The notes: generated from the letters alone by a model not told the origin. A DNA stretch of 13,741 bases from Bacillota bacterium (GCA_009787915.1 WQSK01000022.1:1-13741); one strand, 5' to 3'. Positions 6,330 through 13,471 are shown, counted from the first letter of the stretch. Made by a program: numbers and translations.

Positions 6330-6664
6330 AAGTCCAAACAACCACAAACCACCCAAGCGAATGGGAGCATATCGTTTTCCCAACATTTGTTAGGGGTACA
6401 AAAGTTTTGTTTGTCCCAGACCGTGAAAGCGGGGATGATTATTTTCGCGATTGGAAAACTTGTGAAATTGACGGGCGTGAAACTTTTGTTCCGCTTTCGT
6501 TTGTAAAAGATGAAAAGTTGACACGCGACTATAACCCGACAGAGTTAATAGCCAAAAAGGGTGATGTGCTTGAGGTAATCGAAATTGTAAACGCGTGGTT
6601 GCTTTGCAAAGACAAAAACGGAGTAATTGGTTGGCTCCCCGCAGAAATCGTGGTTAGCATTTGA
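6326..6664 (+). CDS. Tandem SH3-like domain protein
   Basis: This 112-aa cytoplasmic protein is built of two apparent SH3-like modules. The second (about 66-111) is textbook: a Pro-Thr-Glu-Leu start, KKGDVLEVIE for the RT/diverging-turn region, the W91 of the binding face, KNGVIGWLPAEIV as the n-Src loop, Gly-Trp and ALYDY-like PxxxV end. The first (about 22-62) is more divergent but repeats the pattern RDWKTCEIDGRETFVPLSFV. SH3 folds bind proline-rich or other peptides. AAGGAG lies 6 nt before the ATG, and the start overlaps the preceding GNAT stop. It could be a specificity partner for that acetyltransferase; this is inference from coupling only. Confidence 0.75.
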   Translation: MKVQTTTNHPSEWEHIVFPTFVRGTKVLFVPDRESGDDYFRDWKTCEIDGRETFVPLSFVKDEKLTRDYNPTELIAKKGDVLEVIEIVNAWLLCKDKNGVIGWLPAEIVVSI

Positions 6665-6689
6665 CATTTTTGTTTTGCTTGTTTATTAT
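6661..6689 (+). promoter_or_regulatory. Leaderless promoter of hslV
   Basis: TTGACA (6661-6666, overlapping the SH3 gene stop codon), 17 bp, TATTAT (6684-6689), 6 nt, ATG at 6696. No SD precedes the start. Confidence 0.8.
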
Positions 6690-6695
6690 TGTGGT

Positions 6696-7229
6696 ATGAA
6701 ACTTGATGGAACAACAATTGTTGCCGTGAAGCGCGACGGCAAGACCGTCATCGCGGGCGACGGACAGGTCACAATGGGGCAAAGTGTGGTGCTTAAGAAC
6801 AATGCGGTGAAGGTTCGCCGTATGTACAACGACAAAGTCGTGACAGGGTTTGCGGGCTCGGTCGCCGACGCGTTTACATTGTCTGCTCGGTTCGAGGAGA
6901 TGTTACAAAAGTTCTCGGGAAACTTGTTGCGCTCGGCCGTAGAGTTGGCTCAAAGTTGGCGCACGGACAAATATTTGCGAAACCTTGAAGCCATGATGAT
7001 TGTGGCGGACAAAGAAAAAGTCCTTATCATAAGTGGTGACGGCAACGTCATTGAACCCGAAGCAGGGATTTGCGCTATCGGGAGCGGGGGAAACTATGCC
7101 CTTGCTGCGGCAAAGGCACTTGTTGCGAACACGAAATTGGCGGCTCGTGACATCGCGATTCAGGCTATGAAAATCGCAAACGATATTTGTATATTTACAA
7201 ACAGCAACCTTACAATCGAGGAAGTATGA
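6696..7229 (+). CDS. hslV: HslV (ClpQ) peptidase subunit of the HslUV protease
   Basis: This 177-aa N-terminal-nucleophile threonine peptidase forms the proteolytic double hexamer capped by HslU. The N-terminus MKLDG-TTIVAV indicates a 5-residue propeptide removed to expose catalytic Thr6, as in Thermotoga-type HslV rather than the Met-only E. coli form. GDGQVTMG (about 20-27), the NAVKVRR segment with the conserved Lys, GFAGSVADA and AIGSGGNYALAAAKAL are family signatures. The ATG at 6696 is fixed by the promoter ending 6 nt upstream; upstream in-frame codons overlap the SH3 gene and are not family-like. The usual partner gene hslU is not next to it but about 4.5 kb downstream at 11787. Confidence 0.95.
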   Translation: MKLDGTTIVAVKRDGKTVIAGDGQVTMGQSVVLKNNAVKVRRMYNDKVVTGFAGSVADAFTLSARFEEMLQKFSGNLLRSAVELAQSWRTDKYLRNLEAMMIVADKEKVLIISGDGNVIEPEAGICAIGSGGNYALAAAKALVANTKLAARDIAIQAMKIANDICIFTNSNLTIEEV

Positions 7230-7237
7230 ATAACCCA

Positions 7238-7266
7238 TTGACAAACTAAAAAGTTCAAGTTATAGT
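7238..7266 (+). promoter_or_regulatory. Leaderless promoter of the 17-codon ORF / attenuator unit
   Basis: TTGACA (7238-7243), 17 bp, TATAGT (7261-7266), 6 nt (TTCGGC), ATG at 7273. It has the same geometry as the hslV and hslU promoters. Confidence 0.7.
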
Positions 7267-7272
7267 TTCGGC

Positions 7273-7326
7273 ATGGAAAGACAATTTCTTGTTGCCACAT
7301 ATAAACCTCGCACATTTTGTGTGTGA
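7273..7326 (+). CDS. Putative 17-aa leader peptide
   Basis: The ORF encodes MERQFLVATYKPRTFCV and stops with TGA at 7324-7326. It has no SD; its ATG lies 6 nt after a consensus-like promoter, so it would be the first codon of a leaderless transcript. The last six sense codons and the stop lie within the terminator hairpin at 7307-7333, so a translating ribosome would melt it. No run of a single amino acid suggests a classic amino-acid attenuator. It may instead be non-coding and the transcript a short RNA; the geometry favours translation. Confidence 0.45.
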   Translation: MERQFLVATYKPRTFCV

Positions 7327-7333
7327 GTTTTTT
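7307..7333 (+). terminator. Terminator hairpin T1 overlapping the leader ORF
   Basis: The stem CTCGCACA (7307-7314) pairs with TGTGTGAG (7320-7327), 8 bp with one G-U and a 5-nt loop, followed by TTTTTT (7328-7333). It ends any transcript from the 7238 promoter and also hslV read-through. The 3' arm contains the leader ORF stop codon. Confidence 0.75.
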
Positions 7334-7352
7334 GCGTAACCAAATTTTAAAA

Positions 7353-7390
7353 AAAGCCCGCCACATACAAATCATAACGTGGCGGGTTTT
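7353..7390 (+). terminator. Terminator hairpin T2 upstream of the 95-aa gene
   Basis: CCCGCCAC (7357-7364) pairs with GTGGCGGG (7379-7386), extended by a G-U and three A-T pairs to 7353/7390, with a 14-nt loop and four T at 7387-7390. It ends only 6 nt before the strong SD core of the next gene. It could be a second terminator or a structure controlling access to that SD. Confidence 0.65.
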
Positions 7391-7411
7391 CCATAAAAGG
7401 AGGTGAAAAAT

Positions 7412-7699
7412 ATGATGCTTAATGATTGCGCCACGTTTAGGCGGAAAAAATTTGTCGGTGAATGGCTTAGAGATATAAGAAACATCCGCCGTGAATGGAA
7501 GCAGGAAGAAGATGCGATTCGACAAACAAGAGATGCAGACATTGTCGACGAGGTAATTCTTTGGCAACGCAGGGGACGTTCAGAGGTTTTGGTTGATATA
7601 TTGGGTTTTATACTTGAAAAAGTTGACCAGCGAACAACTTGCAAGAAAAAAAGCGAGTGTAGGTTAAGTCCATTTTGTAACGTCATGGCGAAAGAGTAA
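7412..7699 (+). CDS. Basic Cys-containing hypothetical protein
   Basis: This 95-aa protein is highly charged (RRKKF, IRNIRREWKQEED), with a central hydrophobic helix (EVLVDILGFILEKV, about 58-71) and a Cys-spaced tail C77-x5-C83-x5-C89 that might bind metal or form disulfides. I do not recognise it. The start is ATG 7412: AAAGGAGG (7396-7403) lies 8 nt upstream, the strongest SD in the window. A GTG at 7403 lies within the SD and is rejected. It has no promoter of its own; expression must pass terminators T1 and T2, so it is likely controlled by that leader. It ends at a bidirectional terminator. Confidence 0.65.
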   Translation: MMLNDCATFRRKKFVGEWLRDIRNIRREWKQEEDAIRQTRDADIVDEVILWQRRGRSEVLVDILGFILEKVDQRTTCKKKSECRLSPFCNVMAKE

Positions 7700-7700
7700 A

Positions 7701-7730
7701 ACAAAAACGGCCCACCAGCCGTTTTTTGTT
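7701..7730. terminator. Bidirectional intrinsic terminator
   Basis: The inverted repeat CAAAAACGGC (7702-7711) and GCCGTTTTTT (7718-7727) has a 6-nt loop. An A run on one side and a T run on the other make it work for both the 95-aa gene and the convergent 1324-aa gene. Confidence 0.85.
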
Positions 7731-7731
7731 A

Positions 7732-10700
7732 CTAGTTTTTCTTGATGCTTTTGATAAACATGAGGACCGCGCCCAACAGGAAGATTGCGCCGACCCCCAA
7801 AAGAATAAATCCAAAGCCTGCTGGTATTTGGTCGGGCATAATTTCCGTGAATGCTGTTGCTGCACCTGCACCGCCTATGATTGCACCGACAAGACCAAAT
7901 ACAATGGCGGGCCCTTTTTTCGAGTCATTGTTTTCGGTATCTTTGTCTTTTGATTCTTTTTTTGGTTCTTTCGCACGCTTTTCTTTTACAGGTTTTGGTT
8001 CTTTAACGGGCTTAGGCTCGGGAACAATTGCTTCAGGTTCTGTTGTTTTTGGTTCCACTGCTACTGGCTCTGGCGTCGCCGTGATTGCGGCGGTTTTTTT
8101 CTCTGCAGGGGACTTTGGGGTCTTTGGCGGTTTCGGGGCTTTGTCTTTATCTTTGCCACCTCTAAGTGCCAACAACCCAAAGACGCCAAGTATCACACCC
8201 AGACCAATAATGACATAGTTGAACATGTCGGGTAGCCCAAGGTCCAACACATCCGTGAATGCCATTACGCCGCCAATGACAACAAGCAACAATCCGATTA
8301 GGGCAAAAAATATTCCTGGACCCTTGCTTTGTTGTTCTTCTTTTTTTACTTTGTCTTTTTTTGTCGAGGCTTCGGTTTCGATTTGCGTTGTCACATATGT
8401 TTCGGGGATTTCGTGGATGTCCTCATAGACCTTAGACCTGTCGGTTGCTTCGGAAACACTTGGTTCCGCCAAGGCTATTGACGGCATTGTGGTGGAGTCC
8501 TGACGTGCGTCGAATTCTGGTTTTTGTTCTGGTTCCGCTGTTGTTTCGGGGGCTGACTCCGTTGGTATTGCCACTTCAGCAGGTGTTTCGGTTTCTTCTG
8601 TGGTCGCAGGTGCAGTGTCAGTAACGTCTGTCATTATCGGAGTTTCTTCTATTGTTGGCTCGGTTGCAGGTGCCACAAGTTCGGTTGATTCAGTCGTTGT
8701 GGTTTCAGTGGTTGGAGTTGGGGTGTCGAGGCTCATCGTTGGGCCAGGTGAGGCTTTTTTAGGGCGGGATGAAACAAAGAGCAGGGACGCGATAACCAAT
8801 ATAACCGCACCGACACCAGCGATTGCGTATGAAACCATTTGGTCGGTTAAATCAAAGATAATTCCGCCAAGACCTGTCACGGCGATAATTGCGCCGACAA
8901 TCAAAATCATCAAAGACCGTCTGCGCGTTTTGCCTCGGCGTTCTTGTTCTTTCCATAGGGCTTCTTTTCGTTTTAGAACCGAAGCAGATTGACTTGGGGC
9001 ACTGTTCTCTCTTTCGGTTTGGTTGTTTTTGTATTCGGTTTCGATTTCGATAACCTGACGCTCGGCAGAGAGTGCAATTTCTTTGATTTTCGCTTCTTGG
9101 TCCTGCGTGGCTTTTGCAATCGCTTCATTCATTTTTACGGTGAGCGGTTTAATCTCGTTCTCGATTTTCATTTTATATTCAAGTATCTCGAGTTCGTGTT
9201 TTGATTTGATTGCTTGGTTGTTGGCATCCGCGGCCAATTCGTCTTTGTGCCTTGCGAACATAAGTTCAAGTTCCTTGCGCTCGCTTGCGCGTAGTTCAGA
9301 AACGGTTTGCTCGTAAGTTCTGCGTGTATTAGCAATAAAGGTTTCAAGCATTGCACGTGCTTCACTTGTGTTTAATTGTTCTTTTTTACGGATATCTTCA
9401 ATTGCGGCTTTGACATCGGCAGTTTCTTGTTCCGAAGCCAAAATTTGTTCGCGCTCTTTGATAATTTCGTCTTTGTAAGCGTTCACAACTTTTTCGATTT
9501 CGGAGTTCATGCGCTCTGTCAATTCCGCAATTTTAAGTTTATATTCGGCTTCGGTTTCGCTGGTTTGACGGGCTCTGTTTTCTTTAATCCGTGTAGTTGC
9601 TAGGCTTAGGGCAAGGGCCTCTTGTGTTTGGTCGACGGATGCCATTTCTTGGGCATACTTATCGTTTATGATTTGCAAAGTATTTGTTCTCCAAACCATT
9701 ATCGTACTGCGCTCTCGGGCTGCTTTGTTGCGTATGGCTTCGATTTCCTCGGATGCCAGTTGTCTTGCAAAGTTATCAATGTCGCCCGTAGCCATTCTCT
9801 TTATAAAGAAAGGGAAGAGTCCCAACAATACACCAGTTACGAATGTCGGTATAGCGAACATATTGTTGACCGCCGATGATTGGAACATCAAAACACCTGC
9901 AAAGCACGCAACCAGGGCAAGGCTTGCACAAACAAGTGCTTCACGGGAAATTGGTTTTCTGACTTGTTTTTCTTTAACTTTAACTACTTCAGGCTCGACT
10001 TCAACTTTAACTTCAGGTTGCTCTTCGGTGGCGACAACAATATTAGAATCTATAGGGGTTTCTTCTTCTATAGTTTCACTGGCAGATGTATCGCGCAACC
10101 TAAGTGTGTCTGGTGGGGCAACGGAAATAGCAACCAATTTGACCTCTGCATCATCGTCGTCAGAAACAATTTTTTCGGCGGCGTAGGATTCGTTTACGAC
10201 TTGGATTTTTGCATCGGTATATCTTTTGACCGTATCTATTGACCTATCTCGGTTTTCGTTAAGTGACAAAGCCATCATCTTGAACTTGTTACGCACAAGT
10301 TTTATAACACCTGCGATTTCTGTTCTTATTTCGTTGGCTCGTATTTTTAGTTTGGATTCTTCCGCTTTAAGTTCGGTATCGGTCATGGTTTTTGCGATTT
10401 CTCTAAGTTTTTTATCTTCTTCTTGGATTCCCGCAATTTTTTCTTTTTCAATTTCTTGGATTTTCTTGATTTCTTCTTGTTCAAGTTTGCGCAATACATC
10501 TATATCGTGTGTGCATTGTTTTTTAAGACCTGCAATGCGGGACTCGGCAATTTGTTCAAGTTTAATAACCAAGATATAAGGCGCCAACAGTTCATCAATT
10601 TCTGCATTGGCTTTTTTTGTAAGTTCCGAGATTCTTTTTTCTGCATCTTCTTTTACTCCTCGAATCTCTCTTTCCGAAGCAACACTTTCTCTGGCAATAT

Positions 10701-11706
10701 CATCCTCTAGTTTGAGGTCAAATGCTTTCATTGCATATTGGTCGGCTGCGTTGACGTTCTTTTTTTCTTCACGGGCTTTATCTCTGATTACTTTGATTCG
10801 TTCCCTCAGTCCCAAAGGCAAGGTTCTAACTAAATTATCGGTCGCAAGTTTTATTTCCCCAACGTCCTTTTGGAGTTGAGTGTTTACAACTGCGACTTCT
10901 TTTGACGCGCGTTCACGGGCGAGTTTGTCGATTGCCGCGGCATCAAGCATTTTATATGGACTTGAGTCAATGGCTTCGGCGAGTACACTTGCGGCTCCGC
11001 CTGATTCGGCTTCTTTGGCTAGGTCTTTGAATCTATTCGAGGTTAGATTGTATTTCTTGTTATACGTATTAACGATAATGGGGGAGGCGATGTAAAAACC
11101 AAGTGCCGTAAGACCAACTCCAAACAAAAGCAAAACGACGACAATAATGCCGTCAAGACTGCCTGCCAAAATTAATGCCGTTATAAAAAGTGCAATTCCC
11201 AACAGGGTATATATTTTTGAAACCCTTGATGCAGGTTTCCAAGAAGATGGCTTAAAGAAATATTTCCATAGTTTAGGTGGCTTTGGCGGGGCGATGTCTG
11301 TTGTCGCTGCTGCTTCGCCGTATTTTTCATTATGGGCTGCGGCGTACTTTTCCCAATCGTGTCCAGATATTGGTTTTGGTCCTGCGTATTCACCGTCTAC
11401 AACTGTGGATTCGCCTGTGGCCGTGGTTGTCGCGGTTTTTAATTTGACTTCGCGGGCTTTGACTTTGCCACTTTTTACCAAGAACCTATAATAGTTATAC
11501 GCAAGACCTAAAAACCCAGGGATTAAAAACACCGTTCCAACAATCAAAAATGTAATAGTATACGAGAAGCCAACGATTCCAGATATAAGTTCAACAAGTA
11601 TTCCTATAACTACAAGTGCAAACCCAAGCCCCGCGGAGGCAATTGAAAAAGACAACCATCGGTCATCCATGAGGATGTACTTCTTTAGTTTTTCAAATTT
11701 CCCCAT
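7732..11706 (-). CDS. 1324-aa membrane protein with six TM hairpins and two long coiled coils
   Basis: I do not recognise this family. The protein repeats a module of about 50 residues made of two glycine-rich TM helices with a short turn, at about 17-72, 162-212, 588-636, 929-980, 1129-1182 and 1265-1319. The last three share patterns such as IGLLLVVIGG or VGAIIG, then F-T/D-E/D, then GLGVIL or GVGAI. Between them lie coiled coils (about 220-510 and 640-900, rich in Lys, Glu, Ala), a Thr/Pro/Glu-rich linker (990-1075) and a Lys/Pro-rich linker (1183-1262) with the KEPKPVKEPKPVKE repeat. An even TM count per module places all soluble parts on one side, probably cytoplasmic. It may be a scaffold or envelope-organising protein; that is inference. 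An SD-like GGGGGAAG lies just before the ATG, with a leadered promoter upstream. It separates hslV from hslU. Confidence 0.85.
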   Translation of the reverse strand: MGKFEKLKKYILMDDRWLSFSIASAGLGFALVVIGILVELISGIVGFSYTITFLIVGTVFLIPGFLGLAYNYYRFLVKSGKVKAREVKLKTATTTATGESTVVDGEYAGPKPISGHDWEKYAAAHNEKYGEAAATTDIAPPKPPKLWKYFFKPSSWKPASRVSKIYTLLGIALFITALILAGSLDGIIVVVLLLFGVGLTALGFYIASPIIVNTYNKKYNLTSNRFKDLAKEAESGGAASVLAEAIDSSPYKMLDAAAIDKLARERASKEVAVVNTQLQKDVGEIKLATDNLVRTLPLGLRERIKVIRDKAREEKKNVNAADQYAMKAFDLKLEDDIARESVASEREIRGVKEDAEKRISELTKKANAEIDELLAPYILVIKLEQIAESRIAGLKKQCTHDIDVLRKLEQEEIKKIQEIEKEKIAGIQEEDKKLREIAKTMTDTELKAEESKLKIRANEIRTEIAGVIKLVRNKFKMMALSLNENRDRSIDTVKRYTDAKIQVVNESYAAEKIVSDDDDAEVKLVAISVAPPDTLRLRDTSASETIEEETPIDSNIVVATEEQPEVKVEVEPEVVKVKEKQVRKPISREALVCASLALVACFAGVLMFQSSAVNNMFAIPTFVTGVLLGLFPFFIKRMATGDIDNFARQLASEEIEAIRNKAARERSTIMVWRTNTLQIINDKYAQEMASVDQTQEALALSLATTRIKENRARQTSETEAEYKLKIAELTERMNSEIEKVVNAYKDEIIKEREQILASEQETADVKAAIEDIRKKEQLNTSEARAMLETFIANTRRTYEQTVSELRASERKELELMFARHKDELAADANNQAIKSKHELEILEYKMKIENEIKPLTVKMNEAIAKATQDQEAKIKEIALSAERQVIEIETEYKNNQTERENSAPSQSASVLKRKEALWKEQERRGKTRRRSLMILIVGAIIAVTGLGGIIFDLTDQMVSYAIAGVGAVILVIASLLFVSSRPKKASPGPTMSLDTPTPTTETTTTESTELVAPATEPTIEETPIMTDVTDTAPATTEETETPAEVAIPTESAPETTAEPEQKPEFDARQDSTTMPSIALAEPSVSEATDRSKVYEDIHEIPETYVTTQIETEASTKKDKVKKEEQQSKGPGIFFALIGLLLVVIGGVMAFTDVLDLGLPDMFNYVIIGLGVILGVFGLLALRGGKDKDKAPKPPKTPKSPAEKKTAAITATPEPVAVEPKTTEPEAIVPEPKPVKEPKPVKEKRAKEPKKESKDKDTENNDSKKGPAIVFGLVGAIIGGAGAATAFTEIMPDQIPAGFGFILLGVGAIFLLGAVLMFIKSIKKN

Positions 11707-11730
11707 TTGCTTCCCCCAAAGCCTAATACC

Positions 11731-11758
11731 AGTATACGCAATTTAACTTATTTGACAA
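11731..11758 (-). promoter_or_regulatory. Promoter of the 1324-aa gene
   Basis: On the minus strand: TTGTCA (complement of 11753-11758), 16 bp, TATACT (complement of 11731-11736). This leaves a leader of roughly 20 nt containing the SD-like GGGGGAAG. Its -35 is the same base pairs as the hslU -35. Confidence 0.65.
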
Positions 11759-11780
11759 GTGTATTTTTTTTTGTTAGCAT
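11752..11780 (+). promoter_or_regulatory. Leaderless promoter of hslU
   Basis: TTGACA (11752-11757), 17 bp including a long T tract, TAGCAT (11775-11780), 6 nt (TAAAAA), ATG at 11787. There is no SD. It matches the geometry of the hslV promoter. Confidence 0.75.
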
Positions 11781-11786
11781 TAAAAA

Positions 11787-13118
11787 ATGGTACAGAACAA
11801 ATCATTGTCTCCGAAAGAGATTGTTGACCAACTCGATAGGTACATTATCGGGCAGTCAAAGGGAAAGCGCGCGGTCGCCGTGGCACTTAGAAATCGTTAC
11901 AGACGTAACAAATTGCCCCAAGAAATACGCGATGAAATCACACCAAAGAATATAATTCTTAAAGGGCCAACGGGTGTTGGTAAAACCGAAATTGCCCGCA
12001 GGTTGGCAAGGTTGGTGGGTGCGCCTTTTGTAAAGGTCGAAGCCACAAAATATACCGAAGTCGGTTACGTAGGTCGTGATGTCGAGAGTATGATTCGTGA
12101 CCTTGTTGAGGTGGCTGCGCGCATGATTCGCGAAAATAAACAGGGCGAGGTTATGCAACGTGCTGAAACGGTGGTTGAAAAGAAGATTATTGATGCCGTT
12201 GTTGCGGAAAAAAAGAAAATGGCAACCGACGTGCCGTTGGATATCTTGAGGCAACAAACAATGGTGGAATACAAGGACGGAAAACTTGATAATTTCACTA
12301 TTGAAATAGAGGTTGCTGATGTTAAAAAACCCGATATGCAAATGCCTATGGGCATGGACATGAACATCGGGATTGATATTGGTAATATCTTTGGCGGGCT
12401 TATGCCAAGGCGCACAAAACGAAAAAGCATGACCGTCGCAAAGGCGCGCGAAATGTTGGTTTCGGAAGAATCCGAACGTCTTATTGACAAAGACGCAATC
12501 AATGCCGAGGCGATTCAATTGGCGGAGGAAAACGGGATTATCTTTATTGACGAGATTGACAAAATCGCATCTGCGGGGGGCGGAAATGGACCAGAGGTCA
12601 GCCGTGAAGGTGTTCAGAGGGATATCTTGCCGATTGTCGAGGGTTGCACTGTTCAAACAAAATATGGACCAATCAAGACGGACTATATTTTGTTTATCGC
12701 AGCAGGGGCTTTTCATATAAGCCGTATCCAAGACCTTATTCCTGAACTCCAAGGTCGGTTTCCAATACGTGTTGATTTACAAAGCCTTACAAAGGATGAT
12801 TTCTATAAAATTTTGACTGTTCCCGAAAACGCGCTTACGAAACAATATGCGGATTTGTTGCGTGTTGACCATGTGAACCTTGTGTTCGAGGACGAAGCCC
12901 TTAAAATGGTCGCCGAAATTGCCGAACAAGAAAATGAAACAAGCGAGAATTTGGGGGCGCGCCGACTTCACCATATTATGGAAGTGTTGTTAGAGGAAGT
13001 ATCTTTTAATGCAACCGGTAAAAAGCCGATGAAAACGGTCACGATTAACCAAAAGTTTGTTAAAGACAATATGGCGAACCTTATGAAAAAAACCGACCTT
13101 AAAAAATATGTTTTGTGA
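11787..13118 (+). CDS. hslU: HslU (ClpY) AAA+ unfoldase subunit of the HslUV protease
   Basis: This 443-aa hexameric ATPase unfolds substrates and feeds them to HslV. Seen: N-terminal LDRYIIGQ (16-23), Walker A GPTGVGKT (60-67), pore loop GYVG (93-96) followed by RDVES, an inserted I-domain (about 110-240) with a Met-rich stretch, Walker B IIFIDE (251-256), ELQGRFPIRV with the Arg finger, the GARRLH sensor-2 motif, and a C-terminus ending DLKKYVL. That tail is the kind that inserts between HslV subunits to activate them. Length equals the usual bacterial form. The ATG at 11787 is fixed by the promoter 6 nt upstream. It is convergent with the XRE gene, whose stop lies 1 nt away. Confidence 0.96.
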   Translation: MVQNKSLSPKEIVDQLDRYIIGQSKGKRAVAVALRNRYRRNKLPQEIRDEITPKNIILKGPTGVGKTEIARRLARLVGAPFVKVEATKYTEVGYVGRDVESMIRDLVEVAARMIRENKQGEVMQRAETVVEKKIIDAVVAEKKKMATDVPLDILRQQTMVEYKDGKLDNFTIEIEVADVKKPDMQMPMGMDMNIGIDIGNIFGGLMPRRTKRKSMTVAKAREMLVSEESERLIDKDAINAEAIQLAEENGIIFIDEIDKIASAGGGNGPEVSREGVQRDILPIVEGCTVQTKYGPIKTDYILFIAAGAFHISRIQDLIPELQGRFPIRVDLQSLTKDDFYKILTVPENALTKQYADLLRVDHVNLVFEDEALKMVAEIAEQENETSENLGARRLHHIMEVLLEEVSFNATGKKPMKTVTINQKFVKDNMANLMKKTDLKKYVL

Positions 13119-13139
13119 TTTATTTTATTTTTAAGACGG
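13093..13139. terminator. Possible bidirectional terminator at the hslU/XRE junction
   Basis: An imperfect inverted repeat spans the two gene ends: CCGACCTTAAAAA (13093-13105) against TTTTTAAGACGG (13128-13139), with one mismatch and one bulge and a loop of about 20 nt. It overlaps both coding ends because only 1 nt separates the stops. The AT-rich stem makes it a weak candidate. Confidence 0.35.
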
Positions 13140-13455
13140 CAATTGCCGCGGCCTTCTTTTCGGGGGTGGCGGTTTTCCACAGTTCAAGCAAATCCTTATT
13201 ATTTTTAATTAGTTCAATTGTATCTTTGTCCGAGTAAAATGCCAAAATGTTTGGGTCTGCAAAAAACTCTTGCGGTGTACTGCCGCATAATGCGATGATT
13301 TCCAGCAAAGTTTCAAGCGGTGGCAGAAACGTCTTTTTATTTTCAAGCAATGTAATATAGTTATCGCTCCGCCCAAGAGATAGGCTAAGTTTTCTCGCGG
13401 AAATTCCGCTTTTAATACGTAGGTTTGTAATCTTGTTGATTGTTTCGTTTATCAT
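13120..13455 (-). CDS. XRE/Cro-type helix-turn-helix transcriptional regulator
   Basis: This 111-aa protein has an N-terminal HTH of the Cro/C1 type (about 8-66): NLRIKSGISARKLSLSLG, then RSDNYITLLENKK as the recognition helix region, then LPPLETLLEIIALCG closing the five-helix bundle. The C-terminal third (67-111) is a helical tail of unknown role. ATG 13455 is preferred over an in-frame TTG at 13473 because GGGGA lies just before it and the extra residues are not family-like. It is divergent from a lipoprotein gene, with an array of AAGATA/TATCTT half-sites between them, and probably represses its own and the lipoprotein's expression; this is inference from arrangement. Confidence 0.85.
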   Translation of the reverse strand: MINETINKITNLRIKSGISARKLSLSLGRSDNYITLLENKKTFLPPLETLLEIIALCGSTPQEFFADPNILAFYSDKDTIELIKNNKDLLELWKTATPEKKAAAIAVLKIK

Positions 13456-13471
13456 GTCGTCCCCTAGCAAC

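Noticed and set aside
6627..6695. Longer hslV starting at 6627
   Set aside because: The extension overlaps the SH3 gene and would hide the catalytic Thr behind 28 residues; the family has a very short propeptide.
7403..7411. GTG at 7403 as start of the 95-aa gene
   Set aside because: The GTG lies in the SD sequence itself; the ATG at 7412 has ideal spacing.
7742..10186. Several long plus-strand open frames across the 1324-aa gene
   Set aside because: They are low-complexity mirror readings of Thr/Pro/Lys-rich and coiled-coil segments, with no starts supported by SD or promoter.
11856..12752. 298-codon open frame on the minus strand inside hslU
   Set aside because: It is antisense to a fully conserved gene, has no promoter or family features, and reads as a composition shadow.
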